Shown here piece after piece: positions 36,398 to 47,777 of a DNA stretch of 64,000 nucleotides. The position numbers were made by a program, and so were the translations under genes. Origin of the DNA: Psychrobacter sp. 72-O-c (GTDB lineage: Bacteria; Pseudomonadota; Gammaproteobacteria; Pseudomonadales; Moraxellaceae); the NCBI RefSeq assembly GCF_904846605.1, contig NZ_CAJHBI010000007.1, forward strand, positions 1 through 64,000, read 5' to 3'. Position 1 is the stretch's first letter, and each line of letters starts with the position of its first letter. The notes under the pieces were generated by a model. The model was given only the letters and a program-made list of their open reading frames with translations, ran no database searches and had not been told where the DNA came from.

Positions 36398-37090
36398 ATG
36401 GCGACTGAATTCAAAAAAAATCATGCCCAAGTTTGTGAAGCTTGGCGATTACTTACCGCGGTCAATCGTGCCATCTATCTTGAAGCAGCTATTCCCAAAC
36501 TGGCATTGCTTACTGGTGATGCTAATAAAGCGCGGCGCTTATTCAACCATTTATTAAGCGCAGCACCTAAGCTTGACGAAGTGCAACGTATGAACGGTGC
36601 AACTGGCGAGTCTAATGAATTGTATGTGACCGCTCGTGGCAAAACGATGGTTATCGGTGCCGAATCAGCCAGAACGATGGCAGTCCTTGGACAGCTTATC
36701 GCCGCTTTGTTGACGGGTAATGAGGTGATATTGCATTGCCCAAGCCAAGATGATATGTGCATAGAAGCCGTAAAAGTGCTTTATGAGACCGGTATCAGTG
36801 ATGATGTCATCAGTATCGCTAACGACTCACAAACGATCACTTTGTTATATATTGATCGTCTCGCGCAAGTGGCCGTTACCGGTAATAATGCTGAAGTACA
36901 AACAGTCAGTCAAGAGCTCGCCAATACGGACGGTATCTTAACGCAAGTGATTGCGGTAACCGATATGGAAGGCTTATCAGATATGCTCACACCTGATTAT
37001 CTGTATCGCTTTATCACTGAACGGGTAAGAACTATTAATACTACTGCGATCGGTGGTAATGCTAGCTTACTTGAGCTTGGTACAGAATAA
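36398..37090 (+). CDS. stand-alone PutA C-terminal domain protein
   Basis: A 230-residue protein that looks like the final domain of long PutA enzymes. It ends with RVRTINTTAIGGNASLLELG, matching the E. coli PutA terminus (...VNTAAAGGNASLMTIG) as I remember it, and its middle (NELYVTARGKTMVIGAES...) fits the preceding part of that domain. It has no catalytic cysteine motif. The gene starts 11 bases after the putA stop, in a different frame, with GGAG overlapping the putA TAA. It is therefore a genuine separate gene rather than a stop-codon break. It probably associates with PutA, perhaps covering the tunnel that channels the intermediate. Confidence 0.8.
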   Translation: MATEFKKNHAQVCEAWRLLTAVNRAIYLEAAIPKLALLTGDANKARRLFNHLLSAAPKLDEVQRMNGATGESNELYVTARGKTMVIGAESARTMAVLGQLIAALLTGNEVILHCPSQDDMCIEAVKVLYETGISDDVISIANDSQTITLLYIDRLAQVAVTGNNAEVQTVSQELANTDGILTQVIAVTDMEGLSDMLTPDYLYRFITERVRTINTTAIGGNASLLELGTE

Positions 37091-37190
37091 ATAACTTGAT
37101 ATGGATTGAATGACTATAAGATTAATAGGACGCTGTTTGGACTTGCTAGATAAGGAATGAGCAGCGTTTACTGATTAAATATTTAGTCTA

Positions 37191-37231
37191 AAAAAACCGA
37201 TATCTGGATGTATTCCGGATATCGGTTTTTT
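37191..37231. terminator. bidirectional terminator between put genes and roxA
   Basis: AAAAAACCGATATC pairs with GATATCGGTTTTTT, loop about 13; usable from both sides by the convergent genes. Confidence 0.9.
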
Positions 37232-37263
37232 ATGGCGATAATTTAAGCTAAGCTTATTAAAAA

Positions 37264-38448
37264 CTACTCAGGACAATCCATCCATATCCAACCATTCTCT
37301 AACCATTCCATCAAATCGTCTGGGTCAATGTTTGTAACATCTTTAGATTTTATATGTTCACCATTGGCTAGGCGTACCAGCAGTGCTGTGGCATGATTGT
37401 CAAGGCCATCAAGCCGCTGGCCATTGACGTATATGCTTATACCATCAGTATTCTGGTTATATAATAAACGGCCACTATAATCTGCTTGTAAGGTGGCACC
37501 TTGCGCCAAAGCTTGTATCAGCTCATCGGTATTCATCGTTTCTTCAGGAACTAGCGCATCATATTGACGCTTGCTGACCACTTCACATACTGCTTGGCGA
37601 ATAATATCAGCACCACGATCCGACTGTAGTAGCTGTAATAATTGTGCGGTGATGGCATCTATACTTTTCGCTTGTAGTTCACCTGAAGCTTGTGGCGCTT
37701 GTGGCAGAATCATCGGAATAAATAAATCACTATCGTTGGTCGCTACATCGGCAATACTGTCGATAATTTGCATTACATTAGGGCGACGGCAGCCAAATGA
37801 GAAGGTCATGCAGTCATCTTGCGCCACGCCAAAATGAGATAATTTAGGCGGCACATATAGCACATCACCAGCTTCTAAAATCTCATCAAAGATAATATCG
37901 CCCATATCATCAAAGATACGAATCGGCTCACCGACAACAAATTCAGTCTGCTCATCACAAAACTTGCCCAACTGCCAGCGCCGCTGACCATAGCCTTGTG
38001 CTAAGAACACATCATAATCATCATAATGCTTACCGACTGAACCGCCTTTAGGTGCATAAGACACCATAATGTCATCGCGCTGCCACTGCGGGATAAAGTC
38101 CAAGGCTTGCCATAATTGCCCCAGCTCAGGTGACCACTGTTCTAAATTTTGTACCAGTACCGTCCACTGCTCGGGCAAGTTGTCAAAGTCAGATTCGGTC
38201 AACGGTCCTTTTTTAAGTTGCCATTGTGGTTGGTTAGCTTGCTTGGTTGATGATTGGGTTAGTAGGCGAGTTGATGCATCCTCTTCAAGGGCAAGCCCGA
38301 GCATATCATCTGGCTCAAACATATTAATCAGCTGCGGCAAACCTTGTTTAATAAGTAGAGGCTTCTTTTGCCAGTATTCTGCTAGAAACTGTTCTGGTGT
38401 TATGGAATCGGGTAAACAAAGTCTTAAATCACTCATTGATAAATCCAT
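37264..38448 (-). CDS. roxA: Ribosomal protein uL16 arginine 3-hydroxylase (RoxA/YcfD)
   Basis: JmjC-type 2-oxoglutarate/Fe(II) oxygenase of 394 residues that hydroxylates an arginine of ribosomal protein L16. Family hallmarks are FLAEYWQKKPLLIKQ at the N-terminus, the iron-binding HYDDYDVFLAQGYGQRRW (H and D of the HxD triad), VLYVPPKLSHFGVA supplying the distal His, and a C-terminal winged-helix-like domain. The start is either 38448 or the ATG at 38436 (MSDLRL). It is convergent with the putA pair. Confidence 0.92.
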   Translation of the reverse strand: MDLSMSDLRLCLPDSITPEQFLAEYWQKKPLLIKQGLPQLINMFEPDDMLGLALEEDASTRLLTQSSTKQANQPQWQLKKGPLTESDFDNLPEQWTVLVQNLEQWSPELGQLWQALDFIPQWQRDDIMVSYAPKGGSVGKHYDDYDVFLAQGYGQRRWQLGKFCDEQTEFVVGEPIRIFDDMGDIIFDEILEAGDVLYVPPKLSHFGVAQDDCMTFSFGCRRPNVMQIIDSIADVATNDSDLFIPMILPQAPQASGELQAKSIDAITAQLLQLLQSDRGADIIRQAVCEVVSKRQYDALVPEETMNTDELIQALAQGATLQADYSGRLLYNQNTDGISIYVNGQRLDGLDNHATALLVRLANGEHIKSKDVTNIDPDDLMEWLENGWIWMDCPE

Positions 38449-38590
38449 GTCATTTAATTCATTTAAAATGGTTAGGTTGCTTTAGAAAAACAATTTAATA
38501 GTTTATGATTGCCGGTAATCTAGTTATTGATACTTAGTCATTGTTATCTCGTTGCTGTTATCAAGCCATTCAATCAGTCATAGGACAATC

Positions 38591-38788
38591 ATGAAAAAAT
38601 TACAAATTATCGCTCTACTTGCTAGCGTCTTCCTACTACAGGCCTGTGTGCACAAACTGGTTACTGTACCTGTCAAAGTTGCCTATAAAACTACCAAAGG
38701 CGTGGTCAAAGGCACGGTCGCGGTTACTAAGGCCATCATACCTGGCGACAGCGATAAGAGTGACAATGATAAAGATGATAAAGAATAA
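38591..38788 (+). CDS. small lipoprotein
   Basis: A 65-residue protein beginning MKKLQIIALLASVFLLQAC with lipobox LQAC (Cys19). The mature part has valine/lysine-rich KLVTVPVKVAYKTTKGVVKG and ends in an acidic DKSDNDKDDKE tail. AGGAC lies 6 bases before the ATG, which is why I prefer it to the in-frame ATG at 38552. Comparable short lipoproteins with this VPVKVAYKTT core occur in Moraxellaceae, but the function is unknown. Confidence 0.8.
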   Translation: MKKLQIIALLASVFLLQACVHKLVTVPVKVAYKTTKGVVKGTVAVTKAIIPGDSDKSDNDKDDKE

Positions 38789-38915
38789 ATAAAGTGTATT
38801 AAACGCTTGACCATGTCGACCATAAAAAAGATCGCTTTTTGAGCAAAGCTGTTAAATTAAGTGCGTGCAAGACGTGTTTAATATAGTTGTTTCAATACAG
38901 TCGTGTTAGATAAAT

Positions 38916-38943
38916 GAGCTTTGATATAACAGTATCAAAGCTC
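38916..38943. terminator. 11-bp perfect hairpin at the yjdF stop
   Basis: GAGCTTTGATA pairs with TATCAAAGCTC around a 6-base loop, overlapping the stop codon of the minus-strand gene. There is no clear T run, so termination is only likely. Confidence 0.45.
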
Positions 38944-39583
38944 AAGACAACTGCTGGTTTGAGCGATAATGTAGCCGTGAGTAGTACCATATCGCAGCAA
39001 TGATACCGCCAATTAATGCCAGCGCCATATCTTTGTGCGCATCCCAGATATCACCTTGCTGACCATTATAAGCTTCAGCGGCTTCAGGCGATAACGTCGT
39101 TGCAATACCCCATTCAAACAACTCATAAAGCATACTGGTAGACATATTAAGCATCAATGTTAATACTATTAGCTGCTTTGGCGACTGAATTTTTAGCAGA
39201 TGTTTTAAACTTTCAAACATCGCGCCAAACAATAACAACCCATAGCTAAAATGGACTAAGCGGTCGTACATATTACGCTGCCAGCCAAACAGTGTGCTTA
39301 ATTTTATATTAAACAACTGCTGTGTCCAGTTATCATAAGGCACATAAGAGTAGAGATAACGCGCACCAATAATATGAATAAGTAAAAATAAAGTCGCGAG
39401 CACATAGGCTCGCGAACTAATATACCAGTACCGATAAGCGCCTAACATCATTACCAAAAATATCAGCGTACCTGCTTGATGGAGCAGATAGTCTGACCAG
39501 TCTAAGGGGTCAATACTTGCCAATATCATGACAAGAACGACCCCCAAGGTGCTAATGAGAACAGGTTTGCTCAAGCGCTTCAT
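38942..39583 (-). CDS. yjdF: YjdF/DUF2238 family inner membrane protein
   Basis: A membrane protein of about 213 residues with six or so hydrophobic helices. DUF2238 signatures are RLVHFSYGLLLFG, SMLYELFEWG and GQQGDIWDAHKDMALALIGG. The role of this family is not established. I start at 39583 (MKRLSKPV), preceded by AGGA; the frame extends to 39613. It lies 50 bases downstream of purB and may share its transcript. Confidence 0.85.
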   Translation of the reverse strand: MKRLSKPVLISTLGVVLVMILASIDPLDWSDYLLHQAGTLIFLVMMLGAYRYWYISSRAYVLATLFLLIHIIGARYLYSYVPYDNWTQQLFNIKLSTLFGWQRNMYDRLVHFSYGLLLFGAMFESLKHLLKIQSPKQLIVLTLMLNMSTSMLYELFEWGIATTLSPEAAEAYNGQQGDIWDAHKDMALALIGGIIAAIWYYSRLHYRSNQQLS

Positions 39584-39631
39584 TTTTATTCCTGCTAGCA
39601 ATGAGGGCGACATAAACCTAAAGTAGGCTTA

Positions 39632-41038
<1,407 letters not shown>

Positions 41039-41153
41039 TCAAGTAGTTTTAGTAATGAAAGAAATTAAGAAATAAAAAACATTTAAAAAATTAAAATTTT
41101 TATTAAAAATCTGGCTCGAAAAGTGGATATAAAACAGTACGTTTTTTCTTTTA

Positions 41154-42401
41154 TTAAAACCCACACGGCGCATCAATAGACTCAATCACACCACCGCCTA
41201 AGCAAATCTCGTCAATATAAAATACCGCTGATTGACCAGGAGTTACTGCGCGTTGGGGCTTATCAAATACTACCCGTACTTGGCTGCCATCATTCTCATT
41301 ATTACTATTAACAGCAAATACGCGGCACGCTTGATCCGGCTGACGATAACGAGACTTTGCCATACAGCGTAGACCGTCTGAGCTAAAGATAGCAGCAGGC
41401 GGTAGACCATCGACCCAATCAAGCTTATAAGCGTGCAACTCATTGCTTAGCATCATGGGATGCTCGTGACCTTGACCGACTATTAAACGATTTTTATCTA
41501 AATCTTTTGCCAGTACAAACCAAGGCTCTTCGGGACGGTCTTTGACGCCGCCAATACCGATGCCGCCGCGCTGGCCTAAGGTATAATACATTAGCCCGTC
41601 ATGGGTGCCGATGACCTTATTATCATCAGTAATAATTTCGCCTTTTTGGGCCGGCAAGTATTGTTGTAAAAAGTCTTTGAAGCGTCGTTCACCAATAAAG
41701 CAAATGCCGGTAGAGTCTTTTTTATTAGCGGTAATTAAATCATGCTCTTCAGCAATCTGACGGACGACTGGTTTTTCTAGTTCGCCGACTGGGAAGAGAG
41801 TTTTAGCAAGTTTGTCGCCGCCAACGGCATGTAGAAAGTAACTTTGGTCTTTATTATTATCAAGGCCACGCAATAGTTGTGCGACACATACACCATCAGC
41901 GTTGGTATAGTTAACACTGCGGCGGGTATAATGACCGGTAGCGATATAGTCTGCGCCAAGCGTTAAGGCATAATCTAAAAATGCTTTAAACTTAATTTCT
42001 TTATTGCATAAAATATCAGGATTGGGCGTACGTCCCGCTTTATATTCAGCCAGAAAATGCTCAAACACGCGGTCCCAATATTCCATCGCAAAATTGGCCG
42101 TATGTAGCTTGATGCCAATTTTATCGCATACCGATTGCGCGTCTGCTAAGTCATCCATCGCGGTACAGTATTCGGTACCATCATCTTCTTCCCAGTTCTT
42201 CATAAACAGCCCTTCCACCAGAAAGCCTGCCTGCTGAAGAAGAACGGCAGATACGGAAGAGTCAACCCCACCTGACATACCGACAATCACGCGCGTAGTT
42301 GTAGGGTTGTCAATATCGGTAAGGGTCAAGGCGCGATGGGCGCTAAAAGAATCAGATAAAAGTGTGTTTGATACATCTGGCATGGCTGGCGTAGCTAACA
42401 T
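41154..42401 (-). CDS. mnmA: tRNA-specific 2-thiouridylase MnmA
   Basis: Thiolates U34 of Lys, Glu and Gln tRNAs using sulfur relayed from IscS/Tus proteins. The PP-loop [18 protein letters not shown] follows an unusual N-terminal extension of about 37 residues. Further landmarks are [23 protein letters not shown] (catalytic Cys), ATGHYTR and [15 protein letters not shown] (second catalytic Cys). The 415-residue length is above the typical about 370 because of the extension; a downstream start is possible but no ATG sits at the family-typical position. Confidence 0.95.
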   Translation of the reverse strand: MLATPAMPDVSNTLLSDSFSAHRALTLTDIDNPTTTRVIVGMSGGVDSSVSAVLLQQAGFLVEGLFMKNWEEDDGTEYCTAMDDLADAQSVCDKIGIKLHTANFAMEYWDRVFEHFLAEYKAGRTPNPDILCNKEIKFKAFLDYALTLGADYIATGHYTRRSVNYTNADGVCVAQLLRGLDNNKDQSYFLHAVGGDKLAKTLFPVGELEKPVVRQIAEEHDLITANKKDSTGICFIGERRFKDFLQQYLPAQKGEIITDDNKVIGTHDGLMYYTLGQRGGIGIGGVKDRPEEPWFVLAKDLDKNRLIVGQGHEHPMMLSNELHAYKLDWVDGLPPAAIFSSDGLRCMAKSRYRQPDQACRVFAVNSNNENDGSQVRVVFDKPQRAVTPGQSAVFYIDEICLGGGVIESIDAPCGF

Positions 42402-42602
42402 AAAAAGTGCTCAACAACTTATGGTAAAATAAGCGTCATATTATAACAGCTAATTGAAACCGTTGGCGAGCTGCAGGCCTTTACTGATTTAAAATTTTAG
42501 ATAATAGTTATTGATAGACTTCCATTGATAGAATTTGGATAACGGTTTTCAAAACTTTCACATCACCTTTACCTCTCATCTTTAATAGCTTTTGGAATAA
42601 TC

Positions 42603-43094
42603 ATGATAAAAATTGGTCAAGGTATCGACGTTCACGCTTTTCATAATAACGGTCAGCAGCAACAGTATGTAGTGTTAGCTGGTGTACCTATTGAACACAG
42701 TCATAGCTTGCTTGCGCATTCTGATGGCGATGTGGTGTTACATGCTTTAGCGGATGCCTTACTTGGCGCACTGGCGCTAGGGGATATTGGACAGCATTTC
42801 CCTGATACTGATGCGGCAAATGCCGGTCTTGATTCGCGAGTCTTGCTGCGTTATGTTTATGGTAAAGTACAAGCGGCAGGCTATACGCTGGGCAATGCCG
42901 ACATTACCGTCATGTGTGAACGGCCAAAGCTTGCGCCCCACAGCCAAGCAATGCGTACTAATATCGCCAGCGATTTACAAACCGAAGTCAGTAATGTCAG
43001 TGTCAAAGCAACCACCACTGAAAAGCTTGGTTTTACCGGTCGCCAAGAAGGTATCATGGCCAACGCCGTGGTATTATTGGTACCTAATGGCTAA
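42603..43094 (+). CDS. ispF: 2-C-methyl-D-erythritol 2,4-cyclodiphosphate synthase
   Basis: Fifth step of the MEP isoprenoid pathway, forming the cyclodiphosphate with release of CMP. The 163 residues contain the metal ligands of GQGIDVHAF (Asp, His) and [32 protein letters not shown] (His), and the C-terminal [18 protein letters not shown] segment. It is divergent from mnmA. The usual partner ispD is not adjacent. Confidence 0.97.
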   Translation: MIKIGQGIDVHAFHNNGQQQQYVVLAGVPIEHSHSLLAHSDGDVVLHALADALLGALALGDIGQHFPDTDAANAGLDSRVLLRYVYGKVQAAGYTLGNADITVMCERPKLAPHSQAMRTNIASDLQTEVSNVSVKATTTEKLGFTGRQEGIMANAVVLLVPNG

Positions 43095-43305
43095 TAATTT
43101 TTAACGGTCAGTAATACCGAATGGCTAATACGTGACATTTAACCCTTAATAATATGTAACTGTTAATAATTAGTCTCGTATTAACCCTACTGGTTGCGCT
43201 TGTAATGTGGCGATTATCGCCCCATGTAGCAGAAGTATGCAGACCTTACTGTTTAATATTTAGTATAGTCCTCTTTAATAAATCGTTTAATCAATAGGAG
43301 CTTTT

Positions 43306-43656
43306 ATGAGTGAGCAAACCCCAAATACTGCCGCGAACGACGTTGAACAGCTGATTCGTGACCAAATTAAAGATAATAAAGTTATCTTATATATGAAAGG
43401 CACGCCGCAGTTTCCACAGTGTGGTTTTTCAGCCAAATCGATTGAAGTACTCACCCAAATTGGCCGTCCGTTTGCGTTTGTGAATATTTTAGAAAACCCA
43501 GAAATCCGTACCACCTTGCCAAAAGTTGCTAATTGGCCCACCTTTCCACAGCTATGGATCGATGGCGAATTAATGGGCGGATCAGATATTATCCTGCAAA
43601 TGTATCAGTCAGGTGAGCTTAAGCCTTTGGTTGAAGCCAATAGCCCTGCTGCTTAA
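43306..43656 (+). CDS. grxD: Monothiol glutaredoxin (Grx4 type)
   Basis: A 116-residue monothiol glutaredoxin with the CGFS active site (PQFPQCGFSAKSIEVL), the WPTFPQLWIDGELMGGSDI cis-Pro/glutathione-binding region and the ILYMKGTP start strand. The family carries a [2Fe-2S] cluster with glutathione and serves iron-sulfur cluster delivery with BolA proteins. AGGAG lies 8 bases before the ATG. A strong terminator follows about 50 bp later. Confidence 0.97.
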   Translation: MSEQTPNTAANDVEQLIRDQIKDNKVILYMKGTPQFPQCGFSAKSIEVLTQIGRPFAFVNILENPEIRTTLPKVANWPTFPQLWIDGELMGGSDIILQMYQSGELKPLVEANSPAA

Positions 43657-43705
43657 TAAAATTTTTACGTAGGTGTCTTTGATGTCTACGTAAATCAGCT
43701 TTGCA

Positions 43706-43755
43706 ACACAAAGCCCGAGTAGTCTAGCGATGACTGCTTGGGCTTTGTGGTTTTT
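43706..43755 (+). terminator. terminator after grxD
   Basis: ACAAAGCCCGAGTAGTC pairs with GACTGCTTGGGCTTTGT (17 bp with two wobbles), followed after GG by five T. Confidence 0.9.
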
Positions 43756-43857
43756 GAGCGCTGGTCTTGACCCTTTATTTGTTTTCAAATTTTTTACCCC
43801 CATATAGTGCTCATGAAAAATACCCTATAAAGACAGTTTGAATAATAAGAGAAAACT

Positions 43858-44364
43858 ATGAGTAATCAGTCAAATGAGCAACAAGCAATCGAGAAGCGCC
43901 GTGAGTGGTTAAAGCTTGAGTCAGCGCGTATCATTGATATTGCTAATAGCGAGTCGAATTCAGCGCTAAAATGCATTCATCAACTTAGTGTGGCGGGTGG
44001 CGCGACCGAAGGTACTTATATTGCTATTGAGCAACGTATTGTTGCGGATCAAGATGCCGCTGGGGCCTATCACTTGGCATTACTGGCACAAAATACGCCA
44101 GATTTACCGATTGATGCACGCCAACTTATCGAGCTGGTAGTGAATAAAGGCGATAACCAACAGCGTTTGGCATTGCTCAAAAACTTACCATTACCGCCAG
44201 TTGATACCATTAAAGAACTGATCTTGGCCAGTAATGATGGTGATGCGATTGGACAAATGAATGCTTATTTGCAAATCAATCCCGAAGGTTATGGTAGCCA
44301 GCATATGCTTGCAAGTGGTCAGGCTGATCGAATCGTACCGTTAAGCCCTGGTAATAACCGTTAA
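43858..44364 (+). CDS. hypothetical cytoplasmic protein
   Basis: A 168-residue soluble, mostly helical, acidic protein with no signal or membrane helix. It begins with a charged helix (EQQAIEKRREWLKLESARII) and contains leucine-rich helical hairpins (AYHLALLAQNTPDLPIDARQLIELV, RLALLKNLPLPPVDTIKELIL) that look like HEAT- or TPR-like packing. AGAG precedes the ATG. I do not recognise the family. It stands alone between grxD and mnmG. Confidence 0.75.
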   Translation: MSNQSNEQQAIEKRREWLKLESARIIDIANSESNSALKCIHQLSVAGGATEGTYIAIEQRIVADQDAAGAYHLALLAQNTPDLPIDARQLIELVVNKGDNQQRLALLKNLPLPPVDTIKELILASNDGDAIGQMNAYLQINPEGYGSQHMLASGQADRIVPLSPGNNR

Positions 44365-44479
44365 TAGGGGCTTGCTTAATAACAGTACTGATCATCAACG
44401 ACTAATTTCAAGATTTTTAACGCAAAGATTTTTATGCCGTGCAAAAATTGTTATAATTATCGGCTATCTATTCAGATTT

Positions 44480-44511
44480 TAGCGGCTTATCTCAGCCGTT
44501 AACCATTTTTT
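44480..44511 (+). terminator. candidate weak terminator
   Basis: TAGCGGCT pairs with AGCCGTTA (one wobble), followed by a T6 run after ACCA. It lies between the hypothetical gene and mnmG. Confidence 0.4.
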
Positions 44512-44612
44512 AAAATACGATTAACGTTTATTCGCCACCCAGTAGGTCATTGTTATCATTTTAATAAATGCCCCGTGGTCAACAGTCGCGTTATGAGTCA
44601 AGTGAGGCACAC

Positions 44613-46508
44613 ATGCAATACCCAAAAACTTACGACGTGGTGGTGATCGGCGGCGGTCATGCTGGCACAGAAGCGGCACTTTCGGCTGCACGTATGGGTG
44701 CGCAGACTTTGCTATTGACCCATAATATTGAGACGCTCGGGCAGATGAGCTGTAATCCGGCGATTGGCGGTATTGGTAAGTCGCACTTGGTGCGTGAAAT
44801 TGATGCGCTTGGCGGCGCAATGGCGCTCGCCACTGATAAAGCCGGTATTCAGTTCCGAGTATTGAACAGTCGTAAAGGCGCTGCCGTTCGAGCGACACGT
44901 GCGCAAGCGGATCGTATTCTATATAAGGCCGCTATTCGCCAAACCCTTGAAAACCAGCCCAATCTCGATATATTCCAACAAGGTGCTGACGACATCTTAG
45001 TTGAAAATGGTCGTGCCACTGCGGTGGTGACTTCTACTGGCATTGTCTTTAAAGCAGAAACGGTTGTTTTAACCACAGGAACATTCCTAGGCGGAGTCAT
45101 TCATATTGGCCTTGAGAACTCTAAAGGCGGACGGGCAGGGGATCAGCCTTCGATTAAACTTGCCGATCGTTTGCGTGAGCTTAAGCTACCGGTAGGCCGC
45201 CTAAAGACTGGCACGCCAGCACGTATTGATGCGCGTAGCGTGGACTTCAGCGTAATGACCACACAGCCGGGTGATACTCCATTGCCGGTGATGAGTTATA
45301 TGGGCAACGTTGCTATGCATCCTGAGCAAGTCAACTGTCATATCACCCATACCAATGCGCGTACCCATGACATTATCCGTGAAAATTTAGACCGCTCACC
45401 GATGTTCTCTGGCAAAATCGAAGGCGTGGGTCCGCGTTATTGTCCGTCTATTGAAGATAAAATCCATCGCTTCGCTGATAAAGACAGCCATCAAATATTC
45501 ATTGAGCCTGAAGGTTTGACCACTCATGAGCTGTACCCAAATGGTATCTCAACCAGCTTGCCGTTTGATGTGCAGCTAGAGTTTATTCATAGTATGAAAG
45601 GGCTTGAAAAAGCGCATATCACGCGTCCTGGTTATGCGATTGAATATGACTATTTTGATCCACAAAGCTTAAAGCCAACGCTTGAAACTAAGTCTATTGA
45701 TCGTTTATATTTTGCTGGTCAAATCAATGGTACCACCGGTTATGAAGAAGCGGGCGTTCAAGGTTTATTAGCAGGCATTAATGCGGCCTTGGTTACTCGA
45801 GATAATAGCGAGTTTGAAACTTGGACACCGCGCCGCGATCAAGCCTATCTTGGCGTACTTGTCGACGACTTAATCACTCACGGTACCACTGAACCATACC
45901 GGATGTTTACCAGCCGCGCTGAGTATCGTTTGCTGTTGCGTGAAGACAATGCCGATCAGCGTTTGACTGAAACCGGACGTAAACTTGGATTGGTTGATGA
46001 TGTGCGCTGGCAAGCTTATCAAGAAAAAATGGAAGCGATCAGTAAAGAGACCTCTCGTCTAAAAGACATATGGGCCACCCCAGCGAATGCTTTAGGGGCG
46101 CAAGTAACCGCACAAACCGGCGAGGTACTGTCGAAAGAATCTACTGCTTATGACTTGCTAAAACGCCCGCAGATACACTTTAATGATATTGCTGCTATTA
46201 CTGATTCACAAGTCGACCCACAAGTGGGTGAGCAGATTGAAATATCGGTCAAATATGCCGGTTACATCGACCGCCAGCAAGAAGATATCGATCAGATGAA
46301 GCGCTTAGAGAACACACCGTTACCAATAGATTTTGATTATAGTGTGATATCTGGACTATCAAATGAAATTGTCCAAAAGCTAACCCAAGTTCGTCCGGCG
46401 ACTCTGGCACAAGCTGGTCGCGTTAGCGGTGTGACACCTGCAGCGATTCAGCTATTGGCGATGACCGTCAAAAAACATAAAAAAGCGAAAGCAGCTTTAG
46501 AGTCATAA
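44613..46508 (+). CDS. mnmG: tRNA uridine 5-carboxymethylaminomethyl modification enzyme MnmG
   Basis: FAD enzyme that, with MnmE, builds the cmnm5 group on U34 of several tRNAs. The start is ATG 44613 (MQYPKTYDV), preceded by GAGG; a frame from 44568 adds 15 residues. GidA landmarks are [60 protein letters not shown], and the tRNA-binding C-terminus ([18 protein letters not shown]). MnmA, which acts on the same base, is encoded 2.2 kb away. Confidence 0.98.
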   Translation: MQYPKTYDVVVIGGGHAGTEAALSAARMGAQTLLLTHNIETLGQMSCNPAIGGIGKSHLVREIDALGGAMALATDKAGIQFRVLNSRKGAAVRATRAQADRILYKAAIRQTLENQPNLDIFQQGADDILVENGRATAVVTSTGIVFKAETVVLTTGTFLGGVIHIGLENSKGGRAGDQPSIKLADRLRELKLPVGRLKTGTPARIDARSVDFSVMTTQPGDTPLPVMSYMGNVAMHPEQVNCHITHTNARTHDIIRENLDRSPMFSGKIEGVGPRYCPSIEDKIHRFADKDSHQIFIEPEGLTTHELYPNGISTSLPFDVQLEFIHSMKGLEKAHITRPGYAIEYDYFDPQSLKPTLETKSIDRLYFAGQINGTTGYEEAGVQGLLAGINAALVTRDNSEFETWTPRRDQAYLGVLVDDLITHGTTEPYRMFTSRAEYRLLLREDNADQRLTETGRKLGLVDDVRWQAYQEKMEAISKETSRLKDIWATPANALGAQVTAQTGEVLSKESTAYDLLKRPQIHFNDIAAITDSQVDPQVGEQIEISVKYAGYIDRQQEDIDQMKRLENTPLPIDFDYSVISGLSNEIVQKLTQVRPATLAQAGRVSGVTPAAIQLLAMTVKKHKKAKAALES

Positions 46509-46549
46509 ATTTATGTATGATCAGGCAATAAAGATGTGAACTATAAGGA

Positions 46550-46584
46550 TGTCAGGCTGTTGACAATTTCGAAACAGCCTGACA
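46550..46584 (+). terminator. 12-bp perfect hairpin after mnmG
   Basis: TGTCAGGCTGTT pairs with AACAGCCTGACA, loop 11 bases, 40 bp after the mnmG stop. No T run follows. Confidence 0.5.
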
Positions 46585-46693
46585 CTTAGTCATTCTAGTG
46601 AATCTTTCCTAATCCAGCGCAATCTAAATCTAACGCGACCTGCAGCAATGCTGTCTTTATTAATTTAGCCACTTTGCTGACTTGAGCCTATTT

Positions 46694-47653
46694 ATGATCG
46701 AAGCTATTCTATTTGCGATTACTATTGTTTTACCCAACCTGGCTTTAATGGGGTTGGGTTTTTTTATGCAAAGACGCGGTGAAACGAGTCAAGCTTTTAT
46801 CGATCAGGCCTCAAGCTTTGTTTTTAATTACTGCTTACCTTGTTTACTGTTTTTTAGCGTGGTCGATAGTAACGTAAACTATGCCAAGCAAATAATATTA
46901 ATAATTGCCGGTATTGTAGTGACATTTATTTTATTTATTGGTTCAGAGATTTATGCCAAACGGTTTATCAGTCGACCAGCTGATCAAGGTGTGTTTGTAC
47001 AAGGAATCTTTCGCAGTAACATGGCGATTATTGGCCTTGCAACCGTTGCCAATGCTTACGGGGAGCGGGGTCTGAGTATTGGTGCCGTGTATATGGGTGT
47101 CGTGACGATATTGTTTAATATCTTAGCGGTGATTACGCTTAGCCGCGTATCCAAAAATGCTGACGATACTTGGTCTAGTCGTAGCATTATGATTATCAAA
47201 AAGCTATTTACCAATCCGCTTATCCTCGCACTGTTGGCAGCGTTTGCTTACAAAGCATTGCCACTACCACCAATCCCAAGTGTTATTAATACTACCGGCG
47301 GTTTACTCGCGGCTGTTGCATTGCCGCTGGCACTAATCTGTGCGGGTGCCAGTATTGATTTGAAATCCATGCTGAGTCCTTCGGGGTTATCGATGCAAGC
47401 CAGTATTGGCCGTATTGTTATCGCGCCATTATTAGCCATTGCGGTAGGATTGAGTTTTGGGCTGACAGGCGTGCATATGGGCGTGCTGTTTTTGATGGTG
47501 GCATCGCCAACGGCAGCAGCCAGTTATGTGATGGCAAAAGCCATGGGTGGGAATGACATATTGGCGGCCAATATTTTAGCGTTTACTACAGTAGTTGGCC
47601 TATTCGGTATGGCAATCGGGGCGGCGCTCTTACGTGGATTGGGAATGATGTAG
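46694..47653 (+). CDS. AEC-family permease (auxin efflux carrier type)
   Basis: An inner-membrane transporter of about 319 residues with roughly ten helices. Features of the AEC/PIN-like family include VLPNLALMGLGFFMQRRG at the start, FRSNMAIIGLATVANAYG and the closing segment MVASPTAAASYVMAKAMGGND. Characterised relatives export or take up organic acids such as malate; the substrate here is unknown. I prefer ATG 46694 to the TTG at 46682. It marks the left border of the Wadjet-like locus. Confidence 0.88.
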   Translation: MIEAILFAITIVLPNLALMGLGFFMQRRGETSQAFIDQASSFVFNYCLPCLLFFSVVDSNVNYAKQIILIIAGIVVTFILFIGSEIYAKRFISRPADQGVFVQGIFRSNMAIIGLATVANAYGERGLSIGAVYMGVVTILFNILAVITLSRVSKNADDTWSSRSIMIIKKLFTNPLILALLAAFAYKALPLPPIPSVINTTGGLLAAVALPLALICAGASIDLKSMLSPSGLSMQASIGRIVIAPLLAIAVGLSFGLTGVHMGVLFLMVASPTAAASYVMAKAMGGNDILAANILAFTTVVGLFGMAIGAALLRGLGMM

Positions 47654-47777
47654 TTGCTAAAAGTGAACTCTTTCATGATTACAATAATAAATGTACTGGT
47701 GTATTTATTGTTCTATCGACTTTAATTAAGATACGAAGAGCTAAATACCCTGTACTCTGTAGTAAGTACTCATCCAG

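Noticed and set aside
36387-37090. Possible putA frameshift or premature stop with a pseudogene remainder
   Set aside because: The downstream frame has its own GGAG and ATG and starts cleanly at a domain border, so two intact genes are more likely.
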